Shown: positions 15,503-25,075, counted from the stretch's first letter. The stretch is 64,000 nt of DNA from Pedobacter zeaxanthinifaciens (GCF_003313335.1 NZ_QMHP01000006.1:186001-250000), one strand, 5' to 3'. Notes: generated by a model not told the origin, from the sequence alone. Made by a program: numbers and translations.

Positions 15503-16177
15503 ATGAGAAAATTAACTTTTCTACTCTTACTGTTGGCATCTATTTATTGTAATGCGCAACAAGGTGCCAAAAATCAAAACTTCAGAATTGCGGTAAATGC
15601 AGGATTTAGTCAGTTGCTAGCAAAAACATCAAACAGTGTTCCGGCTCAAAGCAAAAATTATGTGTCTGCTTTAAAGTCGGGGGCTAATTATGGAATTGAT
15701 GCCAGTTATTTCATTTCAAAGGAATGGGGTTTCGGAATGAAATTCAATCAATTTAAGTCGTCCAATAGCGGCACTTATTATGATAGTAATTTAGGGAGCA
15801 CCGTAAGTATGGCCGATCACATCACACATACCTTCATTGGCCCAAGTGCAGCTACCCGCTATGTAAGCCCCAATAATAAGCACGGGCTTGTTTTTACGCT
15901 AGCCTTAGGTTATTTGGGTTATTTGAATGATGGCGCCTTAAACGGAACGTCCTTTAAGATAAAGGGCGGTACATTTGGCTCTGCCTTGGACGCTGGTTAC
16001 GATTACCATGTAAACAAGCGTTTTGCACTAGGTGTACAGGCGTCTGTTGTGGGAGGCGTATTAAAAAGCTACACGGTAACCTATGCTAACACGACTCAGA
16101 AAATTGAGCTTGACGAAAAAAGTAAGGAAAGCCTAAGTAGGATAGATTTTTCGTTCGGAGCGAGGTTTAATTTCTAA
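15503..16177 (+). CDS. Outer-membrane beta-barrel protein
   Basis: A 224-residue protein with a signal peptide (about 1-19, ending CNAQ). A pattern of alternating strands follows, ending in FSFGARFNF with a terminal aromatic residue, the usual BAM recognition signal. Strand pairs such as FRIAVNAGFS, GIDASYFIS, WGFGMKFNQF and HGLVFTLALGYLGY suggest an 8-10-stranded barrel of the porin/OmpX-like group. There is no plug or OmpA domain. The function is unknown. Confidence 0.8.
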   Translation: MRKLTFLLLLLASIYCNAQQGAKNQNFRIAVNAGFSQLLAKTSNSVPAQSKNYVSALKSGANYGIDASYFISKEWGFGMKFNQFKSSNSGTYYDSNLGSTVSMADHITHTFIGPSAATRYVSPNNKHGLVFTLALGYLGYLNDGALNGTSFKIKGGTFGSALDAGYDYHVNKRFALGVQASVVGGVLKSYTVTYANTTQKIELDEKSKESLSRIDFSFGARFNF

Positions 16178-16220
16178 AACACTAATGCTCAGCTTGATTT
16201 TTTAAATTAAAATATTTTTG

Positions 16221-16228
16221 TATCTTTG
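16221..16228 (+). promoter_or_regulatory. -7 box of the rimP-nusA-infB promoter
   Basis: TATCTTTG is a perfect TAnnTTTG match, 64 bp before the rimP start. Transcription should begin about 16232-16235, only about 12 bases before the leader hairpin. The -33 element is weak. Confidence 0.6.
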
Positions 16229-16245
16229 CAGAGCAAAACAAGAAG

Positions 16246-16271
16246 AGAGGGGACGCGTGTCCCCTCTTTTT
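16246..16271 (+). terminator. Leader hairpin plus U-run in the rimP 5' UTR (putative attenuator)
   Basis: AGAGGGGAC-GCGT-GTCCCCTCT (16246-16267) is a perfect 9-bp stem with a 4-base loop, followed by TTTTT. It lies between the -7 box and the rimP ATG, so it would stop transcription after about 35 bases unless read through. The shape is that of an intrinsic terminator placed as an attenuator. Confidence 0.7.
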
Positions 16272-16291
16272 ATTTAGCAAAATTTTATACC

Positions 16292-16756
16292 ATGCAAGTA
16301 GAAAAGCGAGTTAGCGATTTAGTGGCTGAGAAAATTGCAGATAGGCCCGATCTGTTTTTGGTTGATGTAAAAATGCTGCCTAACAATAAATTGATCATTC
16401 ATGTAGATGGTGATCAGGGGATTAGCATACAAGATTGCGTAGCCATCAGTAGGCATGTGGGATTTCACTTGGAGGAAGAGAATGCAATTGAAACAGCGTA
16501 TAATTTAGAGGTTTCTTCGCCGGGTGTTGGTGAGCCGCTAAAGCTAAATAGGCAATATGTTAAAAATGTGGGTAGAGAATTGGCGGTGAAGTTGCAAAGT
16601 GGTGATAAAAAAGAAGGCAAGCTAATAGCGGTTACTGACGATGCCATCACCATTGAAGAGCAAGTAAAAGAAAAAGGAAAAAAATTGCAATTGGTAACTA
16701 GCCAAATTGCGCTAAACGATATTATAGAAACAAAGGTTTTAATTTCATTTAAATAA
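16292..16756 (+). CDS. rimP: Ribosome maturation factor RimP
   Basis: RimP helps assemble the 30S subunit. The 154-residue protein has the N-terminal domain with LFLVDVKM and an LIIHVDGDQGISIQDCVAISR stretch near 30-52. It also has the family hallmark YNLEVSSPGVGEPLK near 70-84, and a C-terminal SH3-like barrel (KLQSGDKKEGKLIAV...). I start at ATG 16292 (MQVEKRVSD); the frame extends upstream to a TTG at 16226, but that part runs through the leader hairpin and is not coding. nusA begins 1 bp after the stop. The gene order rimP-nusA-infB is the one conserved in most bacteria. Confidence 0.93.
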   Translation: MQVEKRVSDLVAEKIADRPDLFLVDVKMLPNNKLIIHVDGDQGISIQDCVAISRHVGFHLEEENAIETAYNLEVSSPGVGEPLKLNRQYVKNVGRELAVKLQSGDKKEGKLIAVTDDAITIEEQVKEKGKKLQLVTSQIALNDIIETKVLISFK

Positions 16757-16757
16757 A

Positions 16758-17993
16758 ATGAACAATATTAATTTAATCGATTCTTTTCAGGAGTTTAAAG
16801 ACTTCAAGAACATCGACCGCCCTACGGTAATTAGTGTATTGGAAGAGGTGTTTCGCAGTATGTTGCGTAAAAAATACGGAACAGATGAAAACTGCGACGT
16901 AATTGTGAACCCAGATAATGGAGATTTGGAGATTTGGAGAACCAGAAAGGTAATGGAAGATGGTTTCTCGGAAGATGATGATCTGGAAATTGAGCTTGCT
17001 GAAGTACACCAATATGATCCAGATTTGGAAGTTGGCGACGATTATATCGAGCAAATTACCTTAGAAAGCTTTGGTCGTAGAGCAATTTTAGCAGCTCGCC
17101 AAACTTTGGTTTCTAAAGTATTGGAATTGGAGAAAGACGAAATCTTCAAAAAGTATAAAGATAGGGTAGGCGAAATTGTTACCGGAGAGGTATATCAAGT
17201 TTGGAAAAAAGAAACTTTGGTATTGGATGATGAAGGTAATGAGTTGTTGATGCCTAAAACGGAGCAAATTCCAGCCGACTATTTCAAAAAAGGAGATGCT
17301 GTTAAAGCGGTAATTTCTAAAGTAGATATGGTAAATGCTACACCTAAAATCATCATTTCGAGGGTAGCTCCGGAGTTTTTACAGCGTTTATTTGAACTAG
17401 AGGTTCCTGAGATTTTTGATGGCTTAATCACCATTAAGAAAATTGTACGTGAACCAGGTGAGCGTGCTAAAGTGGCTGTAGAATCTTATGATGACAGAAT
17501 TGACCCGGTAGGAGCATGTGTGGGTATGAAAGGTTCTCGTATCCATGGTATCGTGAGAGAGTTGAAAAATGAAAATATAGATGTAATCAACTTTACGAAC
17601 AATATTTCGTTATATATACAACGTGCTTTAAGTCCGGCAAAAATCACTTCTATTAAATTAGATGATGAAACTAAACATGCTTCGGTATACTTAAAACCTG
17701 ATCAAGTATCATTAGCTATTGGTCGTGGTGGACATAACATTAAATTAGCTGGTAAACTAACTGGTTACGAAATTGATGTTTACCGTGAGGCTGATGAAGA
17801 AGATGAGGATGTGGATTTGGAAGAATTCTCAGACGAAATTGATAGCTGGATTATAGATGAATTGAAAGCTATTGGTTTGGATACCGCTAAAAGTGTATTG
17901 GCTTTATCAATAGATGAGCTGGTTAAACGTACCGATTTAGAAGAAGAAACCATTAAAGAAGTAGTTGCTATTCTACAATCAGAATTCGAATAA
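16758..17993 (+). CDS. nusA: Transcription termination/antitermination factor NusA
   Basis: NusA binds RNA polymerase and modulates pausing, termination and antitermination. The 411-residue protein holds the N-terminal RNAP-binding domain (about 1-130) and an S1 domain (about 133-200, VGEIVTGEVYQVWKK and VKAVISKVD). Two KH domains follow (about 200-350; signatures VGACVGMKGSRIHGIVREL and LAIGRGGHNIKLAGKL), then an acidic linker (EADEEDEDVDLEEF) and a single helical C-terminal module. The two long acidic repeats of E. coli NusA are absent, as in most non-proteobacteria. It is the middle gene of the operon. Confidence 0.95.
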   Translation: MNNINLIDSFQEFKDFKNIDRPTVISVLEEVFRSMLRKKYGTDENCDVIVNPDNGDLEIWRTRKVMEDGFSEDDDLEIELAEVHQYDPDLEVGDDYIEQITLESFGRRAILAARQTLVSKVLELEKDEIFKKYKDRVGEIVTGEVYQVWKKETLVLDDEGNELLMPKTEQIPADYFKKGDAVKAVISKVDMVNATPKIIISRVAPEFLQRLFELEVPEIFDGLITIKKIVREPGERAKVAVESYDDRIDPVGACVGMKGSRIHGIVRELKNENIDVINFTNNISLYIQRALSPAKITSIKLDDETKHASVYLKPDQVSLAIGRGGHNIKLAGKLTGYEIDVYREADEEDEDVDLEEFSDEIDSWIIDELKAIGLDTAKSVLALSIDELVKRTDLEEETIKEVVAILQSEFE

Positions 17994-18004
17994 ACATCGG
18001 ATAC

Positions 18005-18034
18005 TTGAATTAATAAGAATAAACGTTACTTTTG
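18005..18034 (+). promoter_or_regulatory. Internal promoter before infB
   Basis: TTG at 18005-18007 and TACTTTTG at 18027-18034 are separated by 19 bp, matching the Bacteroidota -33/-7 layout. The box lies in the 69-bp nusA-infB gap, 28 bp before the infB ATG. It would let IF2 be made independently of the rimP attenuator. Confidence 0.55.
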
Positions 18035-18062
18035 TATTAATTAGAAAAAAACAGGATAATCA

Positions 18063-21044
18063 ATGTCAGACGACAAAACCATAATGTTATTAAAAGCAGC
18101 AAAGGAGCTTAACATAGGAATTGCTACCGCGGTAGAGTTTCTTGGTAAGAAAGGCTATGCTGTGGATAATAAGCCTAATACAAAACTTTCTGGTGAGATG
18201 TATAATGTCTTGCTGAGAGAGTTTCAGGGAGATAAAATTGTTAAAGAGGAGGCTAACCAAATAGTTATTGGCAAAATTCGTCGTGATGAACCTGAAGTAA
18301 CAATAGAAAAAGCTCCTGAACCTGCTAAAAAGAGTCAGGACTTTGAAAGTGAAGGCGTTTTAATTAAAAACCTTCACCAGTTTACTCCTCCTGCTGAAAA
18401 ACCAGCTGCTGAAAAGCCTGTAGAGGCTCCAAAACCAGTTGAGGCTAAGCCAGAGGCAGAAACTAAGCCTGCACAAAATGTAGATGAATCTTCACTTCCT
18501 GGTGTTAAGGTGGTTGGTAAAATCAACCTTAATGATTTAAACCCCAAAAACAGAGCGCCTAAAAAAGAGGAAACTCCGGCACCTCCTGTTGAAAAACCAG
18601 TTGCTGAAAAACCTGTAGAGGCACCAAAGCCAGTTGAACAACCAGTTGTTAAGGCGCCAGAACCTGTGAAAGCACCTGAAGTAGTGAAGGAAGAAAAACC
18701 AGCTGCTGCAGCTCCAGTACAACAGCCAAAGCAAGAACCTGCCAAGCCGCAGGAGCCTGCTCGAGATGAGGTAATCAAAGCTCGTTCTGTAAGGTTGTCT
18801 GGTCCAAACATCATTGGTAAAATTGAATTGCCAACTACACCTGATAGGAGAAATCAACCGGTGGCTTCATCTAGCGATAGCGAAGCTGCTAAGCGTAAAC
18901 GTAAACGCAAGAAAACTCCGGGAGCACCTGGTTCAGGCCCTAATCAAGGTCAGGGTGGCCAACAAGGCAATAACCAACAAGGTGGCGGTCAAAGGCCTCC
19001 ATTCCAAGGCGGTCAGGGAAATCGCCCAGGTGGACAAGGTGGTGGTTACCAAGGCAATAGAAATAACAATCGCCCTGGATACCAAGGTAATAGAAACAAT
19101 GCTGCGGGTAACACTTCAAAAGAAGAACCCTCAGAAAAAGAAATACAAGATCAAATTAAGGCAACACTTGCCCGTTTAAGCGGAGCAGGTAAGTCGGGTA
19201 AATTTGCTCAGCGTGCTAAATTGCGTCGTCAAAAACGTGATGATGTTGCCCTTTCAGCGGAAGAAGCAGCATTAGAGGAAGAATTGGCATCGAAAGTGTT
19301 GAAGGTGACAGAGTTTGTTACCGCCAACGAATTGGCTAACATGATGGATGTACCAGTAACTAAAGTTATTGGAACGTGTATGAGTTTAGGCATGTTCGTA
19401 TCAATTAACCAACGTTTAGACGCGGAAACTTTAACCATCGTGGCTGATGAGTTTGGTTACGAAGTACAATTTGTAAAACCAGACGAAGAAGAGGACGTAA
19501 ATATTGAAGAAGTAGATGCTGAAGAAGATTTAATTCCTCGTGTACCTGTTGTTACCATCATGGGTCACGTTGACCACGGTAAAACATCATTACTAGATTA
19601 TATCCGTAAGGCAAATGTGGTAGCTGGTGAGGCAGGTGGTATTACGCAGCACATTGGTGCTTATAAAGTAACTACAAGTACAGGAAAAGAAATCACTTTC
19701 TTAGATACGCCAGGTCACGAAGCCTTTACAGCGATGCGTGCCCGTGGTGCGAAAGTAGCAGATATTGCAATTATTGTGGTAGCTGCGGATGATGCGGTGA
19801 TGCCACAAACTAAAGAGGCAATTAACCACGCTCAAGCGGCTGGCGTACCTTTAGTGTTTGCATTCACTAAAATTGATAAACCTGGAGCAAACTCAGATAA
19901 AATCCGTGAGCAATTATCGGTAATGAATATCTTGGTTGAAGACTGGGGTGGTAAATACCAATCACAAGAAATATCAGGTAAAAGCGGTTTAAACGTAGAT
20001 TTGCTTTTAGATAAAGTATTGTTAGAGGCAGAATTATTAGAACTTAAAGCTAATCCTAAAAAACGTGCTACCGGTACAGTAATTGAAGCAACCTTAGATA
20101 AAGGTCGTGGTATTGTAACTACGGTATTGGTACAAGGCGGTACCTTACGTGTGGGTGATCCAATTTTAGCGGGTAGTTATAGTGGTAGGGTGAAAGCGTT
20201 ATTTAACGAACGTGGTGCAAAAGTAAATGAAGCCGGACCATCTGTACCTGTTCAGGTATTGGGTATGTCGGGTGCACCAACAGCGGGCGATAGGTTTAAT
20301 GCACTTGAAAGCGAAACCGAGGCTAGAGATATTGCTAACAAGCGTTTACAGTTGATGCGTGAGCAAGGTTTGCGTACGCAGAAACACATTACCTTGGCAG
20401 AAATTGGTCGTCGTTTAGCGATTGGAAACTTTAAGGAACTGAACTTGATCATCAAAGGTGACGTGGATGGTTCTATCGAGGCATTAGCGGATTCATTACT
20501 GAAGTTATCTACTCCTGAAATTCAGATTAACGTAATTAGCAAGGCAGTAGGTCAAATTTCAGAAAGTGATGTATTGTTAGCTTCCGCTTCCGATGCGATC
20601 ATTGTAGGGTTCCAAGTTCGTCCTTCAACAGGGGCTCGTAAATTAGCAGAGCAAGAGCAGATTGATATTCGTTTGTACTCTATCATCTACGATGCGATCA
20701 ACGAAATTAAAACTGCGATGGAAGGCATGTTGGCTCCAGAATTTGAAGAGAAGATTGTGGCTAACGTTGAAATCAGAGAAACATTCAAAATCTCTAAAGT
20801 GGGAACTATTGCCGGATGTATGGTGTTGGATGGTAAAATCTCTAGAAATAGCAAAATCCGTATCGTACGTGATGGTGTTGTAATTTACACTGGTGAATTA
20901 GCTTCGTTGAAACGTTTCAAAGATGATGTAAAAGAGGTTTCTAAAGGTTACGAATGTGGTTTAAATATCCAAAACTTTAATAACATTGAAGTAGGTGATA
21001 TCGTTGAAGCTTACGAACAAGTGGAAGTTAAACGTAAATTGTAA
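18063..21044 (+). CDS. infB: Translation initiation factor IF-2
   Basis: IF-2 is the GTPase that brings initiator tRNA to the ribosome. The 993-residue protein begins with a short IF2_N-like helix (about 1-60). A long disordered region follows: Pro/Ala/Glu/Lys repeats (about 105-240), then a Gly/Gln/Asn/Arg-rich segment (about 293-350). A second IF2_N motif ([17 protein letters not shown]) comes next, and the GTPase domain starts near 500 with G1 [10 protein letters not shown]2 [10 protein letters not shown] and G3 DTPGHEAF. G4 reads FTKIDKP near 600 in place of the usual NKxD. Domains II, III and C2 follow ([13 protein letters not shown]..., [24 protein letters not shown]). Terminator 21075-21106 follows. 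Confidence 0.96.
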   Translation: MSDDKTIMLLKAAKELNIGIATAVEFLGKKGYAVDNKPNTKLSGEMYNVLLREFQGDKIVKEEANQIVIGKIRRDEPEVTIEKAPEPAKKSQDFESEGVLIKNLHQFTPPAEKPAAEKPVEAPKPVEAKPEAETKPAQNVDESSLPGVKVVGKINLNDLNPKNRAPKKEETPAPPVEKPVAEKPVEAPKPVEQPVVKAPEPVKAPEVVKEEKPAAAAPVQQPKQEPAKPQEPARDEVIKARSVRLSGPNIIGKIELPTTPDRRNQPVASSSDSEAAKRKRKRKKTPGAPGSGPNQGQGGQQGNNQQGGGQRPPFQGGQGNRPGGQGGGYQGNRNNNRPGYQGNRNNAAGNTSKEEPSEKEIQDQIKATLARLSGAGKSGKFAQRAKLRRQKRDDVALSAEEAALEEELASKVLKVTEFVTANELANMMDVPVTKVIGTCMSLGMFVSINQRLDAETLTIVADEFGYEVQFVKPDEEEDVNIEEVDAEEDLIPRVPVVTIMGHVDHGKTSLLDYIRKANVVAGEAGGITQHIGAYKVTTSTGKEITFLDTPGHEAFTAMRARGAKVADIAIIVVAADDAVMPQTKEAINHAQAAGVPLVFAFTKIDKPGANSDKIREQLSVMNILVEDWGGKYQSQEISGKSGLNVDLLLDKVLLEAELLELKANPKKRATGTVIEATLDKGRGIVTTVLVQGGTLRVGDPILAGSYSGRVKALFNERGAKVNEAGPSVPVQVLGMSGAPTAGDRFNALESETEARDIANKRLQLMREQGLRTQKHITLAEIGRRLAIGNFKELNLIIKGDVDGSIEALADSLLKLSTPEIQINVISKAVGQISESDVLLASASDAIIVGFQVRPSTGARKLAEQEQIDIRLYSIIYDAINEIKTAMEGMLAPEFEEKIVANVEIRETFKISKVGTIAGCMVLDGKISRNSKIRIVRDGVVIYTGELASLKRFKDDVKEVSKGYECGLNIQNFNNIEVGDIVEAYEQVEVKRKL

Positions 21045-21074
21045 TATAATTTATACAGTTAAATATTGTTAAAG

Positions 21075-21106
21075 GCGTTTCGAATTCAAATCGGAACGCT
21101 TTTTTT
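21075..21106 (+). terminator. Intrinsic terminator after infB
   Basis: GCGTTTCGA (21075-21083) pairs with TCGGAACGC (21091-21099) through 9 bp, including one wobble, and is followed by seven T. It ends the rimP-nusA-infB operon. Confidence 0.85.
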
Positions 21107-21125
21107 GTGGCGATATTAATTATAC

Positions 21126-22205
21126 ATGGAAGAAGCGATTTTAAATAGGGAGAAAAAGAACTTTGATTTTGTAAACACCATTAGGTGTATTTCGATGATG
21201 GGTATTGTTTGGGAGCATAGCGCTAGCCTTTGGGGAGTTAAGTACAGTAATTCAGGAGATACTGCGTTGCAGATTGCTTCGATGCAGTTTTTCAAGTTTG
21301 CAACCATAGTTTTTTTCTTGATAGGCGGCTTTTTAATTAACCATAAATTTACCGAGTACACAGCATCCCAATATATTAAGCGCAGGTTTTCTAGTACCGT
21401 TAAACCTTGGCTATTTTGGATAATGGTATTGGTTATTGCCAATGTCGTACAAAAGTGGATTGTATATCACAAAGGAGGGACGGAAACGTTCTTAGATCAC
21501 CCTTTCGCATATTTTATAGAGCAGTTTAGATACATTTTATTTGAAAGTAGTTTTTGGTTTATACTCAACTTTCTAATCTGTATTACCTTGCTGCTTCTAT
21601 TCAAAAAATATCTTTACAAAATTTGGTTCGGATTAGTATTGTTGTTTATTTCACTTATATACAGTGCTAATTTATATTTCGAATGGTTTGTTACCCGCCA
21701 TTCCATTGCGTTATTTGGATTTGTGTTTTACTTATGGTTGGGCGTTTATTTTAATAGGTATTACGAGCCGGTTTTAACTTGGATTAATAAAATAAGTTGG
21801 CGGAAAATGCTAGCTATGAACATGTTCACCTTTGTTTTGGCTTGTGTAGAAATCTGGATATTAATGGAAAGAGGTTCGCATGATGAGTATAACACTTTGA
21901 GAATCTCCAATATTGCCTATTCCTTAACAATGTTTATGCTGTTGTTGAAATTCGGGAATATCAAAATAATAGATAAATATTTAACTCCGCGGAAGTCAAC
22001 CTTTGGTATTTATTTAATACACCAAATTTTAATAATTCGCTTGCTTCCAGAAATATTTAAAGGCAGGCCTTGGATAGCTCAGGAGCTTTCTGTTTATCAA
22101 AATATAGGCTATTCGCTGTTGCGGTTCCTTATCGTTTATTTGATAAGTTTATTGGTAACTAAAGCCTTACAGAACACAAAATGGAAGTGGTTGATTGGTA
22201 ATTAG
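21126..22205 (+). CDS. Acyltransferase-3 family membrane O-acyltransferase
   Basis: A 359-residue polytopic protein of the acyltransferase-3 (OafA/WecH-like) family, which moves acetyl or other acyl groups onto surface sugars or lipids from the cytoplasmic side. It has the family start FVNTIRCISMMGIVWEHS (the R-x-x-x-M-x-x-V-x-x-H region, with catalytic histidine H30), about ten membrane segments, and FGIYLIHQILI near the end. The gene starts 20 bp after the infB terminator and lies beside the glycan cluster, convergent with its last gene, so modification of that glycan is likely. Which acyl group is moved cannot be told. Confidence 0.82.
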   Translation: MEEAILNREKKNFDFVNTIRCISMMGIVWEHSASLWGVKYSNSGDTALQIASMQFFKFATIVFFLIGGFLINHKFTEYTASQYIKRRFSSTVKPWLFWIMVLVIANVVQKWIVYHKGGTETFLDHPFAYFIEQFRYILFESSFWFILNFLICITLLLLFKKYLYKIWFGLVLLFISLIYSANLYFEWFVTRHSIALFGFVFYLWLGVYFNRYYEPVLTWINKISWRKMLAMNMFTFVLACVEIWILMERGSHDEYNTLRISNIAYSLTMFMLLLKFGNIKIIDKYLTPRKSTFGIYLIHQILIIRLLPEIFKGRPWIAQELSVYQNIGYSLLRFLIVYLISLLVTKALQNTKWKWLIGN

Positions 22206-23020
22206 CTCTCAAAAAATACAACAGGCAGTTCAGCTATTTTTAGATTTTTAATTTTAACGTATAAATTTAGTAAGCGCTCAGAGAAAAATCCAAATATTCT
22301 ACGCTGGTATGGATATTCGCTAACTTTAACGGTTTTCTCTAGTTCAGAAATGATAGGGAACAGCCATGAGCAATAGTCTGAGAAAATTTGTTTATTTGAG
22401 ATGAACATGTTGAAACAATACATCTGATTGGTCTGATCAAAATATGAATCGAATTGCTCGGTTAAGTTTGGATGCAACTTTAACACGGCGTCACGCATTA
22501 AGTACCAATCTTCCTTAATATGATGGTAAATGTACTGTTCTTTAATTGAGCCAGCTATTTTATCAGTTAACATGGTAGGTAGGCTGCATGGGAGTATAAT
22601 GTCTGAATTCTTTAATAACGCTATCAAGTGGGCCTTAAATTCGGCTCCGGTGGCTTGGTTTAATGCGGATTCACTAAAGCGTTCCGAATAGATAGGACGA
22701 GGATCTATCTTAAGTTCAGAGCGTAGAAATTTTTTATGTACATATGTTCTGGGAAGAGTGAAGTATCGTCGATAATGGCATAACCCAATAAACCCACAGT
22801 CGAAATTATCTAGGTGCTTCCAGATCCAATACAAAGCGGTTAACTCGCTATGTGTTCCGTTTTTTTCTGCAATATGGTCGCCTGTATTGTCGGAGGCCAT
22901 TGACATTTCAATTTTCGATAAATGCTTTCCAACTTGTAAAGGAATTATCAGGTTACTTTTTGGAACCTCGTATGGCTTATGGAAAATTGAAAATATAGAA
23001 ATGCTATTTTCGTAGTTCAT
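22202..23020 (-). CDS. DUF4422 glycosyltransferase
   Basis: A 272-residue protein of the DUF4422 family, whose members sit in capsule and O-antigen loci and are presumed glycosyltransferases. Seen: IFHKPYEVP near 11-19, PLQVG, the DNTGDHIAEKN box near 48-58, ELTALYWIWKH, and GLCHYRRYF near 80-88, which are the family's strongest motifs. I place the start at ATG 23020 (MNYENSISIF), overlapping the end of glf by 17 bp; the upstream 25 codons of open frame lie inside glf. It is the last gene of the leftward GT90-glf-DUF4422 unit, convergent with the acyltransferase gene (4-bp overlap of the stops). Donor and acceptor are unknown. Confidence 0.85.
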   Translation of the reverse strand: MNYENSISIFSIFHKPYEVPKSNLIIPLQVGKHLSKIEMSMASDNTGDHIAEKNGTHSELTALYWIWKHLDNFDCGFIGLCHYRRYFTLPRTYVHKKFLRSELKIDPRPIYSERFSESALNQATGAEFKAHLIALLKNSDIILPCSLPTMLTDKIAGSIKEQYIYHHIKEDWYLMRDAVLKLHPNLTEQFDSYFDQTNQMYCFNMFISNKQIFSDYCSWLFPIISELEKTVKVSEYPYQRRIFGFFSERLLNLYVKIKNLKIAELPVVFFES

Positions 23021-24119
23021 ATTTAGCTTTTGTGAGTGCGGATGCAATAACTTGATGCATATCATAATATTTGTATTCAGCGAGTCGACCTCCAAAAATC
23101 GTATTCTCTTCCTCTGCTGCCAAATTTTGGTATTTTTTTAAAATACTATTGTTTCGTTCGTCATTAACTGGATAATAAGGCTCGGCATTTTTAGTGTTTT
23201 TCACAGGGTACTCTCGTGTAATGACGGTTTTTTGCTGTGTTCCAAACTCGAAATGTTTGTGTTCATATATCCTTGTGTATGGAGTTTCAGCATCAGTAAA
23301 GTTCATTACCGCATTACCTTGATAATTTTCTGTATCATGTACCTCAACTTCGTAAGTCAGGCTTCTATAATCGAGTTCGCCAAAGCAGTTATCAAAATAA
23401 CGATCTATTTTTCCAGTAAAAACGATCTTCCGAGCGATATTTTGATAATAACTTCTATTTTCAAAGAAATCAGTATTCAACTTAACCTCAATACCGTCCA
23501 GTAAACCATTGATGATTTTATTATATCCGCCAATTGGGATTCCCTGGTATTTGTCATTAAAATAATTATTATCGTAAGTGAATCTAACAGGCAATCTTTT
23601 GATAATAAAAGCTGGTAGGTCAGTTGCCTTTTTGCCCCATTGTTTTTCCGTATAATACTTAATTAACTTTTCATAAATATCTGTGCCAACTAGCTTTAAT
23701 GCTTGTTCTTCCAGATTTTTAGGATTTTCTATGTTTAGATGTTCTACCTGTTTAGCTATTTTTTCTTTCGCTTCTTTTGGTGTTTTAGTGCCCCAAAGTT
23801 TGTAAAAGGTGTTCATATTAAAAGGTAAGTTATACAACTCGCCTTTGTAGTTTGCTATAGGCGAATTGGTATACCTATTAAATTCTGCAAACTGATTTAC
23901 ATAATCCCACAAGTATTTATCATTGGTATGAAATATATGTGCTCCATACCAGTGCACATTGATGCCCTCTATTTCTTTACAATAAATATTTCCGCCTAAA
24001 TGGTCCCTTTTATCAATTACAAAACAGGTTTTACCTGCCTTTGTCATTTCGTGTGCAAAAGTGGCTCCAAAAAGCCCCGAACCTACAATTAAATAATCGT
24101 ATTTGTGATTTTGCATCAT
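23004..24119 (-). CDS. glf: UDP-galactopyranose mutase
   Basis: Glf is a flavoenzyme that converts UDP-galactopyranose to UDP-galactofuranose, the donor for galactofuranose residues in surface polymers. The 371-residue protein has an FAD-binding Rossmann start YLIVGSGLFGATFAHE at 8-23. Further signatures are DKRDHLGGNIY, the substrate-site segment HWYGAHIFHT near 52-61, TEKQWGKKATDLP near 150-162, and GGRLAEYKYYDMHQ near the C-terminus. The length is typical of bacterial UGM. It overlaps the upstream GT90 gene by 4 bp and the downstream DUF4422 gene by 17 bp, so the three are one transcript. Confidence 0.96.
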   Translation of the reverse strand: MMQNHKYDYLIVGSGLFGATFAHEMTKAGKTCFVIDKRDHLGGNIYCKEIEGINVHWYGAHIFHTNDKYLWDYVNQFAEFNRYTNSPIANYKGELYNLPFNMNTFYKLWGTKTPKEAKEKIAKQVEHLNIENPKNLEEQALKLVGTDIYEKLIKYYTEKQWGKKATDLPAFIIKRLPVRFTYDNNYFNDKYQGIPIGGYNKIINGLLDGIEVKLNTDFFENRSYYQNIARKIVFTGKIDRYFDNCFGELDYRSLTYEVEVHDTENYQGNAVMNFTDAETPYTRIYEHKHFEFGTQQKTVITREYPVKNTKNAEPYYPVNDERNNSILKKYQNLAAEEENTIFGGRLAEYKYYDMHQVIASALTKAKYELRK

Positions 24120-25021
24120 AAGGTATCTATCCTATTTTGTATTGTTTTAATCATGGTGCTAATTGCACTATCATATGTTAAGTTTGCGCATGCGTATTGA
24201 TAAGCATTCTCTACAATATCTTCATACAGTTTTGGATTACTTTCAATCATTTCATATTGAAGAATTAAATTTGAAAGGTCGTTTTTTACTGGAATGAAGT
24301 GTACATAGGGATGTAAATCAAACCAAAAAAATTCTTTCCACTGGCGATCTTGTAAAAATAGAAGCCTCTTTGTAAACAAAAGAAATTTTAATCTGCAGGA
24401 AAATCCGATGCCTTCAATATCAATTAAATATTTGTATTTGGTGTGTTCTGGTAGCGAAATATAGGCAACCTGTTGTTTGTGCACAAAATAGTTATCTACA
24501 AATGTGTCAATTACCTCTAGTATGTTAGTGTTTTTTTGTGCAATGCTTAGCAGTTCCTTTCTCATTGGATTGGTTTCGGTGTTGCCAATCCAAAAGATCT
24601 TATTAACTTCCCAAGGTTTTTTGCTTGCCGCTTTGATATCCTCTATAGTTGAATTAAAATTGGCTATGCCGGCTTCCTTCCAATGATCAAAAGAATAATC
24701 AGGAATCAAATAGGCTATTTTATTGCAATCGTCAGTGCAATAATAGAAATCGGTATTTTCGTATGTTTTAAAAGGTTGATCATTGATAAAGAAACGAAAA
24801 TTGAAGTCTTTTTCAGTATTGAGGTGAGGAATGCAGTCAATGATCATCTTAGCAGTACTATATCCACGCGACTGGCTTTTATGGATAATATTTACAGCGA
24901 AGTATTGACCAACCTTCTTTAGCTCTACATGAGGTAATTTTTTGCCATATTTTTTATCCCAAAACCTGCTAATGTTTTGAATTTTGTCTGCTTGCTTGTA
25001 AATAAAGGTCTTTAGCCCCAT
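24116..25021 (-). CDS. GT90 (CAP10-like) glycosyltransferase
   Basis: A 301-residue protein of glycosyltransferase family 90 (CAP10, LpsA/xylosyltransferase relatives). Seen: KYLIDIEGIGFSCRLKFLL near 203-221, which corresponds to the family motif K-Y-x-x-D-x-D-G-x-x-x-S-x-R-x-x, then FFWFDLHPYVHFIPV and a C-terminal helical region. The central DG of the motif reads EG here. There is no signal peptide, so it should act in the cytoplasm on a lipid-linked acceptor. Its ATG is 68 bp from the divergent GT gene at 25090; the shared gap probably has back-to-back promoters (a TATCTTTA box on this strand, TATTTTTG on the other). Confidence 0.8.
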   Translation of the reverse strand: MGLKTFIYKQADKIQNISRFWDKKYGKKLPHVELKKVGQYFAVNIIHKSQSRGYSTAKMIIDCIPHLNTEKDFNFRFFINDQPFKTYENTDFYYCTDDCNKIAYLIPDYSFDHWKEAGIANFNSTIEDIKAASKKPWEVNKIFWIGNTETNPMRKELLSIAQKNTNILEVIDTFVDNYFVHKQQVAYISLPEHTKYKYLIDIEGIGFSCRLKFLLFTKRLLFLQDRQWKEFFWFDLHPYVHFIPVKNDLSNLILQYEMIESNPKLYEDIVENAYQYACANLTYDSAISTMIKTIQNRIDTL

Positions 25022-25075
25022 GCTATAAATTTAATGTAAAGATACCACAATTAATAAAGCCACTAGATTAATTTG

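Noticed and set aside
16226..16291. Upstream extension of rimP from a TTG codon
   Set aside because: The 22 extra codons run through the terminator-like hairpin and do not match the family N-terminus.
23021..23095. N-terminal extension of the DUF4422 protein
   Set aside because: The extra 25 codons lie in the glf coding region and lack family resemblance; the ATG at 23020 fits the alignment.
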